DNA of 64,000 nucleotides, from contig NZ_CP027668.1 in NCBI RefSeq assembly GCF_003008515.1, positions 2,658,001 to 2,722,000 on the forward strand, read 5' to 3'. Positions within the stretch are counted from its first letter, which is position 1. Each line of letters begins with the position of its first letter. The notes under the pieces are model-generated. The model was given only the letters and a program-made list of their open reading frames with translations. It was not told where the DNA came from and did not search any database. This stretch comes from Phreatobacter cathodiphilus. Its GTDB lineage: Bacteria; Pseudomonadota; Alphaproteobacteria; Rhizobiales; Phreatobacteraceae. Positions 35,457 to 45,149 of the stretch are shown piece by piece. The position numbers were made by a program, and so were the translations under genes.

Positions 35457-36662
35457 TCAGCTCTGCGGGGCGCGCGGCTGGGCGGCGCCCTCGGCGGTGC
35501 CGGCGGGGCGCGCCGCCACCGGCGTGCCGTTGGCGATCCGAAGCTGGCCTGAGGTGATCACCTGCTCGCCTCCCGCCAGACCGTCGGCGAGGATGGCGAG
35601 GTCGCCAAGGGTGCGGGCGACCTGCACCGTGACGACCGCCGCCTTGCCGTCGCGGACGACGAAGACATAGGGGCCGTTCTGCCCCACCTGCAGGGCCACG
35701 GCGGGGATCACCACCGCGTCGTCCTGCACGCCGAGCGTCACCTTCACCGGCACGAAGGAGCCCGGCCAGAGCTGTTCGGATCCGTTCTCCATCCGCGCCT
35801 TGGCGGTCACCGTGCCGGTCGTCAGGTCGACCTGGTTCTCGACGAAGGCGATGCCGCCGGTGGAGATACGGCCGCCGACGCTCGCCTCCACCTTGATGCG
35901 CGACGGGTCGTCGCCGAGCATCGCCCGCATCTCGTAGAAGACCGACTGCGGCACGGCGAAGGCGATGTGGATGGGATCGATCTGGTTGATCGTCGCCATC
36001 GCCGTCGTGTCGGCGTTGCGCACGGAGGTGCCGACCTTGGCGGCGATCGAGCCGATGCGGCCGGAGATCGGCGCGCGGATCTGCGTGTAGCTGAGCTGGG
36101 TCTGGACGTTGTTGCGGCTCGCCTCGTCGGAGGCGAGCTGGGCCTCCACCGACTTGACGTTGGTGATGGCGTTGTCGCGCGCCACCTCGGTGCCGACGCT
36201 GCGGCGCGACAGGTCGATGGCGCGGTCGCGGTCGCGCAGCGCCTGTTCGAGCTGGGCCTTGGTGCGCAGGATCTGCGCCTCGAGCTGCGCGAGCTGCGCC
36301 TTCAGCACCCGGTCGTCCAGGCTGAACAGCAGGTCGCCCTCCTTCACCGCCGCGCCCTCGGCCACGTGGACGGCCATCACCTGGCTGTCGAGCCGCGACT
36401 TGATCTGCAGCGCCGCGATCGGCTGCACCGTGCCCACCGCCTCGATGACGATCGGCATGGGGCGCTTCTCGGCGCGCGCCATGGTGACGGCGACCGGCGG
36501 GCCGCCGGCGGGGCGGCGTCCCTGCGCCTGCGGCGTCTCGGCGGGCTTCGGCGCCATGAAGGCCTGGGCCTGGTGATAGGCCTTCTCCGCGAGGTCCGGC
36601 CGCCAGGTGGCGATGCCGCCGACGACGGCCAGCAGTCCGAAGACGATGATCACGCGCAGCAT
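35457..36662 (-). CDS. RND efflux periplasmic adaptor (membrane fusion protein)
   Basis: A 401-residue adaptor linking the RND pump to an outer-membrane channel. The start at 36662 (AGGGA ribosome site) gives an N-terminal membrane anchor MLRVIIVFGLLAVVGG; an earlier in-frame start would put 33 unlikely residues in front. A proline-rich linker is followed by a lipoyl/barrel-sandwich half (KSRLDSQVMAVHVAEGAAVKEGDLLFSLDDR), a long helical hairpin at about 105-175, the second lipoyl half (YTQIRAPISGRIGSIAAKVG) and beta-barrel domains. The first gene of a two-gene pump operon. Confidence 0.93.
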   Translation of the reverse strand: MLRVIIVFGLLAVVGGIATWRPDLAEKAYHQAQAFMAPKPAETPQAQGRRPAGGPPVAVTMARAEKRPMPIVIEAVGTVQPIAALQIKSRLDSQVMAVHVAEGAAVKEGDLLFSLDDRVLKAQLAQLEAQILRTKAQLEQALRDRDRAIDLSRRSVGTEVARDNAITNVKSVEAQLASDEASRNNVQTQLSYTQIRAPISGRIGSIAAKVGTSVRNADTTAMATINQIDPIHIAFAVPQSVFYEMRAMLGDDPSRIKVEASVGGRISTGGIAFVENQVDLTTGTVTAKARMENGSEQLWPGSFVPVKVTLGVQDDAVVIPAVALQVGQNGPYVFVVRDGKAAVVTVQVARTLGDLAILADGLAGGEQVITSGQLRIANGTPVAARPAGTAEGAAQPRAPQS

Positions 36663-36794
36663 GGAAGTCCCTAGCCCTTGCCGTGTCGACCCGGCGCGCC
36701 GGTGCGCGCGGACCGTGGTTGCCCATGGGGCACCCTGGGGCGGCCTGCGGCGAAGCGCCATTCGGCCCGATGGACTAGGCCACCGGCGCCGGCT

Positions 36795-37787
36795 TCAGGC
36801 GCCGCCCGGCTCCGGCCGCACCGTGCGCGTCCACAGCGACTGCGCGGGATCGGTGATGAAGGTCACGAGCAGCCGCGTCCACGACGAATGGCTCGGCAGG
36901 TTCAGATAGAATTCCGGGGCGATCCGCGTCACCTCGGGCAGCCGGTTCCACGGGATCGACGGGAAGTCGTGGTGCTCGTTGTGATAGCCGATGTTGAGCG
37001 CCACGCCGTTGAGCGGGCCGTAATAATTGGCCGTGTCGTGCTCCTCGTCGCCGGTGAAATGCTCCTGCACCCAGCGCGCGCCCAGGGGATGCAGGCTGAT
37101 GGCGAACCAGAACGAGGCGAACAGATAGAGCACCGCCGTCCAGCCGGCGAGCCAGCCGAGGAGCGCGGCGAAGCCGAAGTTCACCGCCCAGTTCGCCAGC
37201 GTCCAGCGGTCGAAGGTGGCGACCCCCCTCACCCGCGTCACCCGCAGCACCTGGAACACGGGGAAGAACAGGAACCACAGCGCCTTGCGCCAGGTGGAAT
37301 GGCCGATCAGCCGGGCCTCCCATTCGTGCGGAATGTCGGTGTCGCCGTCCATCTCGCCGAGATGGGAATGATGGGCGAGATGGCAGGCGCGAAAGCCCAT
37401 GGCCCCCGGCAGGACCTGCGGAACGTCGGCGGCGAGCAGCACCAGCCGGTTGGCGAGGCGGCTGCGGAAGATCAGGTTGTGGGTGGCGTCGTGGACGACG
37501 ACGTAGAGCCCGTGGTTGAGGAAGGCGCCGAAGCCGTAGGCGACGATCAGCGCCAGCCACCAGTACGAGGCGCCCGCCCAGCCGAAGGCGACGGCGACGG
37601 CGATCTGTACGCCGACATAGGCGGCGGTGATCGCTGCCGTCCAGGGATTGCGGCCGATCAGCCCGCGGATCTCCGGATGGGCCTTGAGGATCTGCTTGGC
37701 CCGCGTCGAATGGGTCTCGCCCAGCGCCGGGACGAAGGTCTCCTCGTCGTCGACGTCGAACTCCACCGCCTGCGGAACGCTGTTCAT
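36795..37787 (-). CDS. Sphingolipid delta-4 desaturase (DES1)-like membrane desaturase
   Basis: A 330-residue di-iron membrane desaturase. The three histidine boxes are HDATH (99-103), HLAHH (136-140) and HNEHH (269-273), with hydrophobic segments between them. What sets it apart is the N-terminal Lipid_DES-type segment at about 25-48 (HSTRAKQILKAHPEIRGLIG) and the C-terminal stretch after the last histidine box (HDFPSIPWNRLPEVTRIAPE), both characteristic of eukaryotic DES1 sphingolipid desaturases. It would insert a double bond into the long-chain base of a ceramide-like lipid or a fatty acyl chain. Base composition matches the neighbours. It is a single-gene unit between an RND pump and a repeat-filled gap. 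Confidence 0.85.
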   Translation of the reverse strand: MNSVPQAVEFDVDDEETFVPALGETHSTRAKQILKAHPEIRGLIGRNPWTAAITAAYVGVQIAVAVAFGWAGASYWWLALIVAYGFGAFLNHGLYVVVHDATHNLIFRSRLANRLVLLAADVPQVLPGAMGFRACHLAHHSHLGEMDGDTDIPHEWEARLIGHSTWRKALWFLFFPVFQVLRVTRVRGVATFDRWTLANWAVNFGFAALLGWLAGWTAVLYLFASFWFAISLHPLGARWVQEHFTGDEEHDTANYYGPLNGVALNIGYHNEHHDFPSIPWNRLPEVTRIAPEFYLNLPSHSSWTRLLVTFITDPAQSLWTRTVRPEPGGA

Positions 37788-38268
37788 GTCCAGAGCCTCG
37801 TGGCCGGCGAGGCCGCGGCTTGCTGCGCCGCGTCAATCGCAGCGGGAGCGATGCCCGAAGCGGCGGAGGCGGTCAAGGCCGCCGCACTCCCGCACCGTTC
37901 ACGATTGATGTATGCGACGCCGCCTCCCCGCCGCTTCACCTCTCCCCGGCGAGGAGACGTCGACGAGCGCCAGCGATGCGGGGGAGGGGGAGAGCCCTGC
38001 CACCAAAATGGCCCCACCCGTACCCTCCCCTCGCTGCGCGAGGAGAGGGAGACTACCGCCTCGCGCCCATGCCGTCGGGCGTGTGCCAGGCCCGGCCCTT
38101 CGAGTGGGACGAATGTCGCCCACACAAGTCTTCCCCGCCGGAACTTAGGTCGCCGGGGCGAGGTCTGTCCGACGCGAAGCGGCCGCGACGTCGACGTCCC
38201 CTCCCCGCGACGGCGGGGAGGGTGCGGGTGGGGCATTCCGCGGCCGGGCCCCGCCGAGGCAACCGCCC
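37788..38268. other. Gene-free region with inverted repeats
   Basis: About 480 bases with no believable gene. A clear inverted pair is GCCCCACCCGTACCCTCCC (38011-38029) and its complement at 38216-38234, 18 of 19 matching. A second weaker pair involves the CCTCTCCCCGGCGAGGAG element near 37939-37956. These are low-complexity repetitive elements of the kind scattered between genes in Hyphomicrobiales. The promoter of the desaturase gene must lie at its left end. Confidence 0.65.
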
Positions 38269-39906
38269 CTACCCCGCGCCGCGGGCGACGATCCCGTCCA
38301 CGTCGGCTCCCGCCGGCAGCACCCCGAAGCTGCGGCCGCCCTCGGCCCCGAGCCGCGTGGCGATGAAGGCCTCCGCCACCGCCGCCGGCGCTCCCTGCAC
38401 CAGCAGCGCCCCCTGCAGCACCAGCGCCATGCGCTCGGCCACCCGCCGCGCCTCGGCCTCGGCCGGCACCCGCCGCAGCATCCCGAAGAGCTCCTCGATC
38501 GCCCCGTCCAGCACCGGGCTCTGCCCCCGTGCCGCCGTCACCTCCGCCGCAAAGGCCTCCCGCGCCGCCGGCTCGCGGCCGAGCGTCCGCAGGATGTCCA
38601 GCGCAATGACGTTGCCGGACCCCTCCCAGATGGCGTTGAGCGGGCTTTCGCGGAACAGCCGCGGCAGCGGGCTTTCCTCGACGTAGCCGGCGCCGCCGTG
38701 GCACTCCATGCACTCGTAGACGAAGTTCGGGTTGCGTTTCGTGAGCCAGTATTTCGCCACCGCCACCGCCAGGCGCGCAAAGGCCCGCTCGCCCTCCCCC
38801 GTGCCGGAGAAGGCCCGCGCCACCCGCATGGTCAGCGCCACCGCCGCCTCGTATTCCAGCGCGAGATCGGCCACCACCGCCCGCATCGCCGGCTGGTCGA
38901 TCAGGGTCTTCTGGAAGGCGCGGCGGTTCGCCACGTGGTGCCGCGCCTGCGCCAGCGCCATGCCCATGATGCCGACCGTGCCCGCGATGGTGTCGAGCCG
39001 GGTGTGGTGCACCATCTCGATGATGGTGGAGACGCCGCGCCCCTCCTCGCCGAGCAGCACCGCATGGGTGTCGTGATACTCGATCTCGGAGGAGGCGTTG
39101 GACTTGTTGCCGAGCTTGTCCTTCAGCCGCATGACGTGGAGGTTGTTGCGCTCGCCGTCCGGCGTGATGCGCGGCACCAGGAAGCAGGAGAGCCCCCTCT
39201 CCGTCTGCGCCAGCGTCAGGAAGGCGTCGCACATTGGCGCCGAGCAGAACCATTTGTGGCCGGTGAGGCGGAAGGCCTCGCCGTCGCGGACGGCGCGGGT
39301 CGTATTGGCGCGCACGTCGCTGCCGCCCTGCTTCTCGGTCATCGCCATGCCGACGGTGACGCCGCGCTTCTCGGCGATGGGCTTCAGCGGCGCGTCATAG
39401 GTGCCGTCGACGATCTTCGGCACCCAGGCGGCGGCGACGTCGGGTTGGTGGCGCAGCGCCGGCACGCTCGCATAGGTCATGGAGATCGGGCACATCGTGC
39501 CCTGCTCGGCCTCGGTGAACAGGGCGAGCAGCGCGGCATGGGCCACGTGGTTGCCCGGCCGCTCCTCGGCCCAGGCGATGGAATGGATCCGGTGTGCCAT
39601 GGCGAGGTCCATGAGCCGGTGGTAGCTCGGGTGGAAGCGCACCTCGTCGATGCGCCGGCCATAGCGGTCGAAAACCGTGAGTTCCGGCGGATAGCGGTTC
39701 GCCTCCTCGCCGAAGGCCAGCACCTCCTCCGAGCCCACGGCGGCGCCGAGCGCCGTCAGGGGCCCGTCGACCCAGTCGCCTCCCTCGCGCAGCGCCCAGT
39801 GGCGCAGCACGGGGTCGCTGGTGAAGAGGTTGCGGCCGGCGAAATCCGGCGGCTGGTTCGTCACCTCGTGGGTCGCGAGGCGGGTCGAGGGCGCGTGGCG
39901 GGGCAT
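38269..39906 (-). CDS. Acyl-CoA dehydrogenase family protein, AidB-like
   Basis: A 545-residue flavoprotein, longer than ordinary acyl-CoA dehydrogenases (about 380) and matching AidB-type proteins. Start 39906 has a GGAGAG ribosome site; upstream ATG would add 14 unlikely residues. FAD and substrate motifs include MAMTEKQGGSDVRANTTRA near 200, GHKWFCSAPMCDAFLTLAQ near 225, MRLKDKLGNKSNASSEIEY near 275 and the C-terminal CMECHGGAGYVEESPLPRLFRE with IWEGSGNVIALD. AidB in E. coli is alkylation-induced and binds DNA; other members act on branched acyl-CoA such as isovaleryl-CoA. The neighbours do not settle which. Confidence 0.88.
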   Translation of the reverse strand: MPRHAPSTRLATHEVTNQPPDFAGRNLFTSDPVLRHWALREGGDWVDGPLTALGAAVGSEEVLAFGEEANRYPPELTVFDRYGRRIDEVRFHPSYHRLMDLAMAHRIHSIAWAEERPGNHVAHAALLALFTEAEQGTMCPISMTYASVPALRHQPDVAAAWVPKIVDGTYDAPLKPIAEKRGVTVGMAMTEKQGGSDVRANTTRAVRDGEAFRLTGHKWFCSAPMCDAFLTLAQTERGLSCFLVPRITPDGERNNLHVMRLKDKLGNKSNASSEIEYHDTHAVLLGEEGRGVSTIIEMVHHTRLDTIAGTVGIMGMALAQARHHVANRRAFQKTLIDQPAMRAVVADLALEYEAAVALTMRVARAFSGTGEGERAFARLAVAVAKYWLTKRNPNFVYECMECHGGAGYVEESPLPRLFRESPLNAIWEGSGNVIALDILRTLGREPAAREAFAAEVTAARGQSPVLDGAIEELFGMLRRVPAEAEARRVAERMALVLQGALLVQGAPAAVAEAFIATRLGAEGGRSFGVLPAGADVDGIVARGAG

Positions 39907-39984
39907 GGCGGCTCTCCGGCAGGGTCGCGGGTTCGGCGACACTGCCACGGGCGGCTCCCCCCGGCCATCGGCCGAAGGGACGGC

Positions 39985-40296
39985 TCAGAGACCGAGGGCC
40001 GTCTTGTAGGAGGGGTGCAGCAGGTCGCGGTCCTCCGGATGTTTGCCGAACCAGGCGGCGAAGAAGGGGCAGACCGGCATGACCTTGAGATCGCGCTCCC
40101 GTGCCGCCTTCAGCCCGGCCTGGATCAGCGCCGAGCCGATGCCGCGCCCGCCGAGGGCGGAGGGCACCTCCGTGTGGGTGAACATGATGGCGCCCTTGAT
40201 CAGCCGGTATTCGGCGAAGGCCAGATGGCCGTCGATGCGCGCCTGGAACTGCTGGGCCTCGGGGTTGTCGACGACGTCGATGGCGGCGGTGGTCAT
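39985..40296 (-). CDS. Small GNAT-like N-acetyltransferase (YjdJ type)
   Basis: A 103-residue compact acetyl-CoA-binding protein. It has the reduced GNAT fold of the YjdJ/GCN5-related group: AEYRLIKGAIMFTHTEVP, then the acetyl-CoA pyrophosphate loop GGRGIGSALIQAGL near 50-62, and a VMPVCPFFAAWFGKHPE tail that is diagnostic of the group (the cysteine and YF/HPE pattern). Substrate unknown. It lies between AidB-like and Pat-type genes on the same strand. Confidence 0.87.
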   Translation of the reverse strand: MTTAAIDVVDNPEAQQFQARIDGHLAFAEYRLIKGAIMFTHTEVPSALGGRGIGSALIQAGLKAARERDLKVMPVCPFFAAWFGKHPEDRDLLHPSYKTALGL

Positions 40297-40424
40297 GGGA
40301 AAGCTCCTTTCGGGGAAACGGGGCGGGTATGAGCCTCGTCCCGTTGGCCGGCCGAGACAAGCCGCCTGCGCCCAAGTCGGGCTTGCGCCGATGCAAGGGA
40401 ACAGGGCGCAATGGCCCCATCAGC

Positions 40425-40453
40425 CGGCCTTCGGCCTCGCCGGGGATGACGGG
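40425..40453. repeat. Intergenic repeat, family B, half copy
   Basis: Matches 20712-20740 at 28 of 29 positions (CGGCCTTCGGCCTCGCCGGG core). The partner arm is not evident here, so this is a partial copy. It sits in the 300-base gene-free gap 40297-40596, in which I see nothing else. Confidence 0.7.
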
Positions 40454-40596
40454 GACGCTGAAACCCGTCCGGCGATTGAGCGACGAGAGGGCTTCCGGCG
40501 CACCTCCCCAACCTGACCGAAATCCTACCACCCAGCGTGACGCTGCATGATAACTTTCCACCCGAATCCAGGCGCCGCCTGGCTTTGCCGCGAAAT

Positions 40597-43302
40597 CTAT
40601 CCCCCCTCGCCGAGCTCCAGCACCACCTTCTGCAGGGCGTGGTCGTCGGGATCGGGGCCGACCACGAAGCCGAGGTCGCGGGCCAGGGCCAGCATGCGGA
40701 CGTTCTCGGCCAGCACCTGGCCGTAGATGCGCTTCGTTCCCTGCCGGCGGCCATAGGCGATGATCATCTTCATCAGCGACAGGCCGAGGCCGCGGCCCTG
40801 CTGGTCGGAGCGCACGAAGATCGCATACTCGGCGTTCTCGTTGTCCGGGTCGGCGTGGAGCCGAACCGCGCCGAGCATGTCGCCCCCCGTCGGGTCGAGG
40901 GCCACCAGAACCATCGAGCGGGCATAGTCGATCTGGGTGAGGCGGGCGATGAAGGCGTGGGAGAATTCCTTCACCGGGGCGAAGAAGCGCTGGCGCACGT
41001 CGTCCGGGTTCACCCGCTCGAAGAACGAGCGGAACAGCTGCTCGTCCTCGGGGCGGACGGGACGCACCCTGCAGGCGAAACCGCTCTCGGTGACGAGGTC
41101 CTGCTCCCATTCCTTCGGATAGGGGCGGATGGCGAAGCGCGGATGGCCGCCGCGCACCAGGCCCCTCGCCTTCGGCGCGCCGACGGCGATGCGGGCGTCG
41201 AGGGCGAGGATGCCGGAGGCATCCGCCAGCAGCGGGTTGATGTCGATCTCGGCCACCTGCGGCAGGTCGGCGGCGAGCTGCGACAGCCGCACCAGGATCT
41301 CGGCCACCTTCGGCGTGTCCACGGGCGGCACGTCGCGATAGCCGGCCATCTGCTTCGAAATGCGGGTGCGGGCGATCATGTCCCGGGCGATGCGCATGTC
41401 GAGCGGCGGCAGCGCGAGGGCGCGGTCCTTGATGAGCTCGACGGCCTTGCCGCCGCGGCCGAACAGCATCACCGAGCCGAAGGTCGGATCGTCGGCGAGG
41501 CCGGCGATGAGCTCGATGGCGCCGGGGCGGTGGATCATCGGCTGGACCATGACGCCGTCGATCCGCGCCTTCGGCATGGCGGCGGCGACGCGGGAGAGCA
41601 TCTCGCTGACCGCCGCCTCCACCGCCGCGCGGGTGGCGAGCCCGAGCCTGACGCCGCCGACGTCGGACTTGTGGGTGATGTCGGGGGAGAGGATCTTCAC
41701 GGCGATGGCCTGGCCTGCCTTCAGGAAGGGCTCGGCGAAATCGCCCGCCTCGCCGGCCGAGGCCGCTGCGGCGACCGGCACGGTCGGGATGCCGTAGGCG
41801 GTGAGGATGCGGTCGACGAGGATCGGGTCGAGCCAGCGCTTGCTCGCCTTCACCGCCGCGTCGAGTTCCCCCCGTAGCGCCGCGAGGTCCTCCGGCGAGA
41901 CGATCTCGGCGTTTTCCGGTGTCTCCATCAGCGCGTCCTGGCCGCGCCGGTAGCGCACCATGTGCATGAAGCCGCGCACCGCCTCCGATTCCGTCGGATA
42001 GCTCGGCAGGCCGGCCTTGGCGAAGAGGTCGGTGGCCGCCTCCTGGTCGCCGAGCCAGACGGTGAAGACCGGCTTCATGCGGCCGCCGCGGGCCTTGCGG
42101 GCGGTGATGACGCCGGCCACCGCCTCGGCGGCGTCGAGGCTCGGCAGCAGCGCCGTCGGGCAGTTCATCACCAGCACCGCGTCGATCTCGCGGTCGTCGA
42201 GGGCGGCCTCCATGGCAGCGGCGTAGCGGGGCGCGTCGGCGTCGCCGATGATGTCGATGGGATTGCCGCCGGACCAGGTCGGCGGCATGGCGGCGTCGAG
42301 TGTCGCCTTCGTCGCCGTGCCGAGGCCGGCGAGCCGGCCGCCGTGATCCACCAGCGCGTCGACGGCGAGCACGCCGAGCCCGCCGCCGTTGGTGACGATG
42401 CCGAGCCGGTCGCCGGAGAACGTCGGATAGCGCGACAGGGTCTCGGCGGCGGCGATGAGTTCGTCGAGGTCGTTGACTCGCACGAGGCCCGCGCGCGCGA
42501 AGGCCGCGGCGTAGACGTCGTCCGCGCCCGCGAGCGCGCCCGTGTGGGACTTCGCAGCGCTCGCCGCCTGGAGGCTGCGGCCCGATTTCAGGACGATGAC
42601 CGGCTTCGAGCGCGCGGCCGCGCGCGCGGAGGCCATGAACTTCCTCACGTCCTTGATCGCCTCGATGTAGACGAGGATCGCGCGCGTGCGATAGTCGGCG
42701 GCGAAATAGTCGAGGCAGTCGCCGGTATCGACGTCGAGCTGGTCGCCGAGCGTGACGACGCCGGAAAAGCCGATATGCCGCACCTCCGCCCACTCGAGCA
42801 GCGCCGCGGCGATGGCACCCGACTGCGACACCAGTGCCAGCGAGCCCGGCCGCGTCCGCCGCGAGGCGAAGCTCGCATCGACGCCGCCATGGGGCGCGAT
42901 GACGCCGAAGCAGTTGGGCCCGACGAGACGGATCCCCTTCTCGCGCACCGCGGCGCCGAGCCGGCCGCTCGCCGCCTCGTATCCCTTGCGGTCGAGCGCG
43001 GAGATGACCACCGCCGCCGGCACGCCGAGCCGCGCCGCCTCCTCCACCAGCGCCGGCACGCTCGGCCCAGGCGTCGCCAGCACGGCGAGGTCGGGCACGA
43101 CCGGCAGGCTGGAGAGGGAGGGGAAGGCGGCGAGGCCCGCCACGCTCCCGTGTTTCGGATTGACCGGCAGGAGCTGGCCGGTAAACCCGGCGCGCTTCAT
43201 GTTGGCCATCAGTGCCTGCCCCATCGAGTGCGGCCGGTCGGTGGCGCCCACGACGGCGACGGAGCGCGGCGCGAAGAACCGGTCGAGACGATAGAGGGAC
43301 AT
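40597..43302 (-). CDS. NDP-forming acyl-CoA synthetase fused to GNAT acetyltransferase (Pat/PatZ type)
   Basis: A 901-residue cytoplasmic fusion protein. Residues about 1-460 are the CoA-binding and succinyl-CoA synthetase-like alpha region ([37 protein letters not shown]), with a phospho-histidine motif [10 protein letters not shown] at H253. Residues about 480-720 are an ATP-grasp region ([34 protein letters not shown]-type loop). Residues about 735-900 are a GNAT domain ([33 protein letters not shown]). Proteins of this layout (Pat in Salmonella and Rhodopseudomonas) acetylate lysines of acyl-CoA synthetases. The retained histidine raises the chance of real ligase activity. Confidence 0.9.
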   Translation of the reverse strand: MSLYRLDRFFAPRSVAVVGATDRPHSMGQALMANMKRAGFTGQLLPVNPKHGSVAGLAAFPSLSSLPVVPDLAVLATPGPSVPALVEEAARLGVPAAVVISALDRKGYEAASGRLGAAVREKGIRLVGPNCFGVIAPHGGVDASFASRRTRPGSLALVSQSGAIAAALLEWAEVRHIGFSGVVTLGDQLDVDTGDCLDYFAADYRTRAILVYIEAIKDVRKFMASARAAARSKPVIVLKSGRSLQAASAAKSHTGALAGADDVYAAAFARAGLVRVNDLDELIAAAETLSRYPTFSGDRLGIVTNGGGLGVLAVDALVDHGGRLAGLGTATKATLDAAMPPTWSGGNPIDIIGDADAPRYAAAMEAALDDREIDAVLVMNCPTALLPSLDAAEAVAGVITARKARGGRMKPVFTVWLGDQEAATDLFAKAGLPSYPTESEAVRGFMHMVRYRRGQDALMETPENAEIVSPEDLAALRGELDAAVKASKRWLDPILVDRILTAYGIPTVPVAAAASAGEAGDFAEPFLKAGQAIAVKILSPDITHKSDVGGVRLGLATRAAVEAAVSEMLSRVAAAMPKARIDGVMVQPMIHRPGAIELIAGLADDPTFGSVMLFGRGGKAVELIKDRALALPPLDMRIARDMIARTRISKQMAGYRDVPPVDTPKVAEILVRLSQLAADLPQVAEIDINPLLADASGILALDARIAVGAPKARGLVRGGHPRFAIRPYPKEWEQDLVTESGFACRVRPVRPEDEQLFRSFFERVNPDDVRQRFFAPVKEFSHAFIARLTQIDYARSMVLVALDPTGGDMLGAVRLHADPDNENAEYAIFVRSDQQGRGLGLSLMKMIIAYGRRQGTKRIYGQVLAENVRMLALARDLGFVVGPDPDDHALQKVVLELGEGG

Positions 43303-43468
43303 GGCGGGTCTCCGTCGGGGCGAGGGGGCAGAGGCCGGGGGCGCACTCTAGGCACAGGACGGCGGCGCAGGAAGACCGGCGCCGCCATCTCGTCGTGATC
43401 ACCCGCCGGGCGCGACGACATGGATCAATGCTGCACCGCACACATGACGCTAGGAAGGCCGACGCGGC

Positions 43469-44083
43469 TCAGCCGCCATGCTTCTCGAGGAAAGCCTCCA
43501 CCGGCAGCGTGCGGAAGTCCGGCAGCGCCTGCCGCAGCCGCTCGTGGTCCCAGTCCCACCAGGCGAGCGCTTCCAGCCGTTCGGCGACCGCTTCCGAAAA
43601 ACGACGTTTGATCACCCGCGCCGGATTGCCGCCCACCACCGTGTAGGGCGCCACGTCCTTGGTCACGATGGCGCCCGCCGCCACCACCGCGCCGGTCCCG
43701 ACATGCTTGCCCGCCAGCACCACGCCGCCATGGCCGATCCAGACGTCGTGGCCGATCGTCACGGCATGGGATCGACGCCAGTCGAAGAAGCCCGCCTCGT
43801 CCGGCTCGCCGTCGAAATAGCGCGAGGCGCGGTAGAGGAAGTGGCTCTGGCTCGCCCGCTCCATCGGGTGGTTGCCGGGGTTGATCCGCACATGGGAGGC
43901 GATGGAGCAGAACTTGCCGATGGTCGACATGTCGATCTGCCCGTCCTGGACGATGTAGGAATAGTCGCCCATCTCCGTCTCGGCGATCACGGTGCGGGCG
44001 CCGACCTCCGTATAGGCGCCGAGCCGGCTGTCCCGCACGTTGGCGGTGGGATGGATCGAGGGTTCGGGACCCAGCTTGCTCAT
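43469..44083 (-). CDS. Hexapeptide-repeat acetyltransferase, phosphonate-associated family
   Basis: A 204-residue left-handed beta-helix transferase. Hexapeptide-type repeats occur at about 12-60 (IHPTANVRDSRLGAYTEVGARTVI) and 118-165 (IGHDVWIGHGGVVLAGKHVGTGAVVAAGAI), interrupted by the loop containing NPGNHPMERASQSHFLYR, which carries the active-site histidine of xenobiotic-acetyltransferase relatives. This combination defines the hexapeptide protein often linked to phn loci. It is divergent from phnC, supporting a role in phosphonate use, for example acetylating an aminophosphonate; the true substrate is unproven. The start at 44083 is preferred over one 17 codons upstream. Confidence 0.83.
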   Translation of the reverse strand: MSKLGPEPSIHPTANVRDSRLGAYTEVGARTVIAETEMGDYSYIVQDGQIDMSTIGKFCSIASHVRINPGNHPMERASQSHFLYRASRYFDGEPDEAGFFDWRRSHAVTIGHDVWIGHGGVVLAGKHVGTGAVVAAGAIVTKDVAPYTVVGGNPARVIKRRFSEAVAERLEALAWWDWDHERLRQALPDFRTLPVEAFLEKHGG

Positions 44084-44212
44084 GGCGGCATAATCCTGTC
44101 TGCGCTGCGTGCGCGGGCCGCACGTCCCCGCCACGGATGACGCGATGATGACGGGCGCATGACGGCCCCGCTGTATTCCCCAGAAATCGCGCGGCCGCCT
44201 TCTGCCCGAAAC

Positions 44213-44230
44213 CTGTCACACGACTGTAAT
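44213..44230 (+). promoter_or_regulatory. PHO box upstream of phnC
   Basis: Two direct half-sites, CTGTCAC (44213-44219) and CTGTAAT (44224-44230), are 11 bases apart, the helical spacing of a PhoB site. It lies 73 bases before phnC. PhoB activation under phosphate limitation is predicted; the -10 region behind it (near TAGAGC, 44241) is weak, as is usual for activator-dependent promoters. Confidence 0.8.
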
Positions 44231-44303
44231 TCGGCTGGCCTAGAGCGCTGGGCAGGCGAAGGCTCGTCCCTTTGCCGCCTCGCTGTTCACCGGGAGCTGG
44301 CGG

Positions 44304-45110
44304 ATGCTGACGATCGACGGGCTGTCGCGACGCTTCGGGGCGAAGATCGCGGTGGACGACGTCTCGCTGGATGTGTCCCGCGGCGCCTTCGTCGGCATCA
44401 TCGGCCGCTCGGGCGCCGGCAAGTCCACCCTGCTGCGCATGATCAACCGCCTGCAGGAACCCTCCTCCGGTCGCATCCTCTGCGAAGGCCGCGACGTCAC
44501 CGCCCTCTCGGGGGCGGCGCTGCGCGACTGGCGCCAGTCCTGCGCCATGATCTTCCAGCAGTTCAACCTGGTCGGCCGCCTCGACGTGCTGACCAACGTG
44601 CTGATGGGCCGTCTCAACCATGTGGGACAGACCCGCTCGCTGCTCAAGCTCTGGAGCGCCGAGGACAAGGCCATCGCCCTCTCCGCCCTGGAGCAGTTCG
44701 ACATCGCCTCGCTCGCCGCGCAGCGTGCCGAAAGCCTGTCCGGCGGCCAGCAGCAGCGCGTCGCCATCGCCCGCGCCCTGGTGCAGGAACCGAAGATCAT
44801 CCTCGCCGACGAGCCCATCGCCTCGCTCGACCCGCGCAACACCCGCATCGTCATGGATGCGCTGCAGCGGATCAACCGGCACTACGGCATCACCGTCGTC
44901 TGCAACCTCCATTCCCTCGACCTCGCCAGGTCCTATTGCGACCGGCTGGTCGGCATGGCCCAGGGTCGTGTCGTCTTCGACGGCGCGCCCGCTGACCTCA
45001 CCGACGACGTCGCCCGCGACCTCTACGGCATCGAATCCGGCGACGTCCTCGACGGCCACACGCCCGTTCCCGTCCCTGCCCCGGCCCTGCCGGCGGCGGC
45101 CTTCGCCTGA
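44304..45110 (+). CDS. phnC: Phosphonate ABC transporter ATP-binding protein PhnC
   Basis: A 268-residue ATPase driving phosphonate import with PhnD and PhnE. Walker A is GRSGAGKST near 35-43, the Q-loop MIFQQFNLV near 90, signature LSGGQQQRV near 150, Walker B IILADEP near 170 and the switch histidine in [11 protein letters not shown]. The loop segment [19 protein letters not shown] between Q-loop and signature is specific to PhnC proteins. The C-terminal proline- and alanine-rich tail (about 20 residues) is an addition without known function. First gene of the transport operon, behind a PHO box. Confidence 0.95.
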   Translation: MLTIDGLSRRFGAKIAVDDVSLDVSRGAFVGIIGRSGAGKSTLLRMINRLQEPSSGRILCEGRDVTALSGAALRDWRQSCAMIFQQFNLVGRLDVLTNVLMGRLNHVGQTRSLLKLWSAEDKAIALSALEQFDIASLAAQRAESLSGGQQQRVAIARALVQEPKIILADEPIASLDPRNTRIVMDALQRINRHYGITVVCNLHSLDLARSYCDRLVGMAQGRVVFDGAPADLTDDVARDLYGIESGDVLDGHTPVPVPAPALPAAAFA

Positions 45111-45149
45111 CGCATTCCCTCATCCACCCCGGGTCCCGGAGACCATCCC

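Noticed and set aside
32248-36726. A single very long open frame on the minus strand covering both RND pump genes
   Set aside because: It is in another frame of the two well-recognised pump genes, and its translation is arginine-, alanine- and proline-rich with no domain. In high-GC DNA such overlapping frames stay open by chance.
36795-37787. Desaturase as eukaryotic contamination or recent transfer
   Set aside because: GC content and codon use match the neighbours, there are no introns, and a normal bacterial gene context surrounds it.
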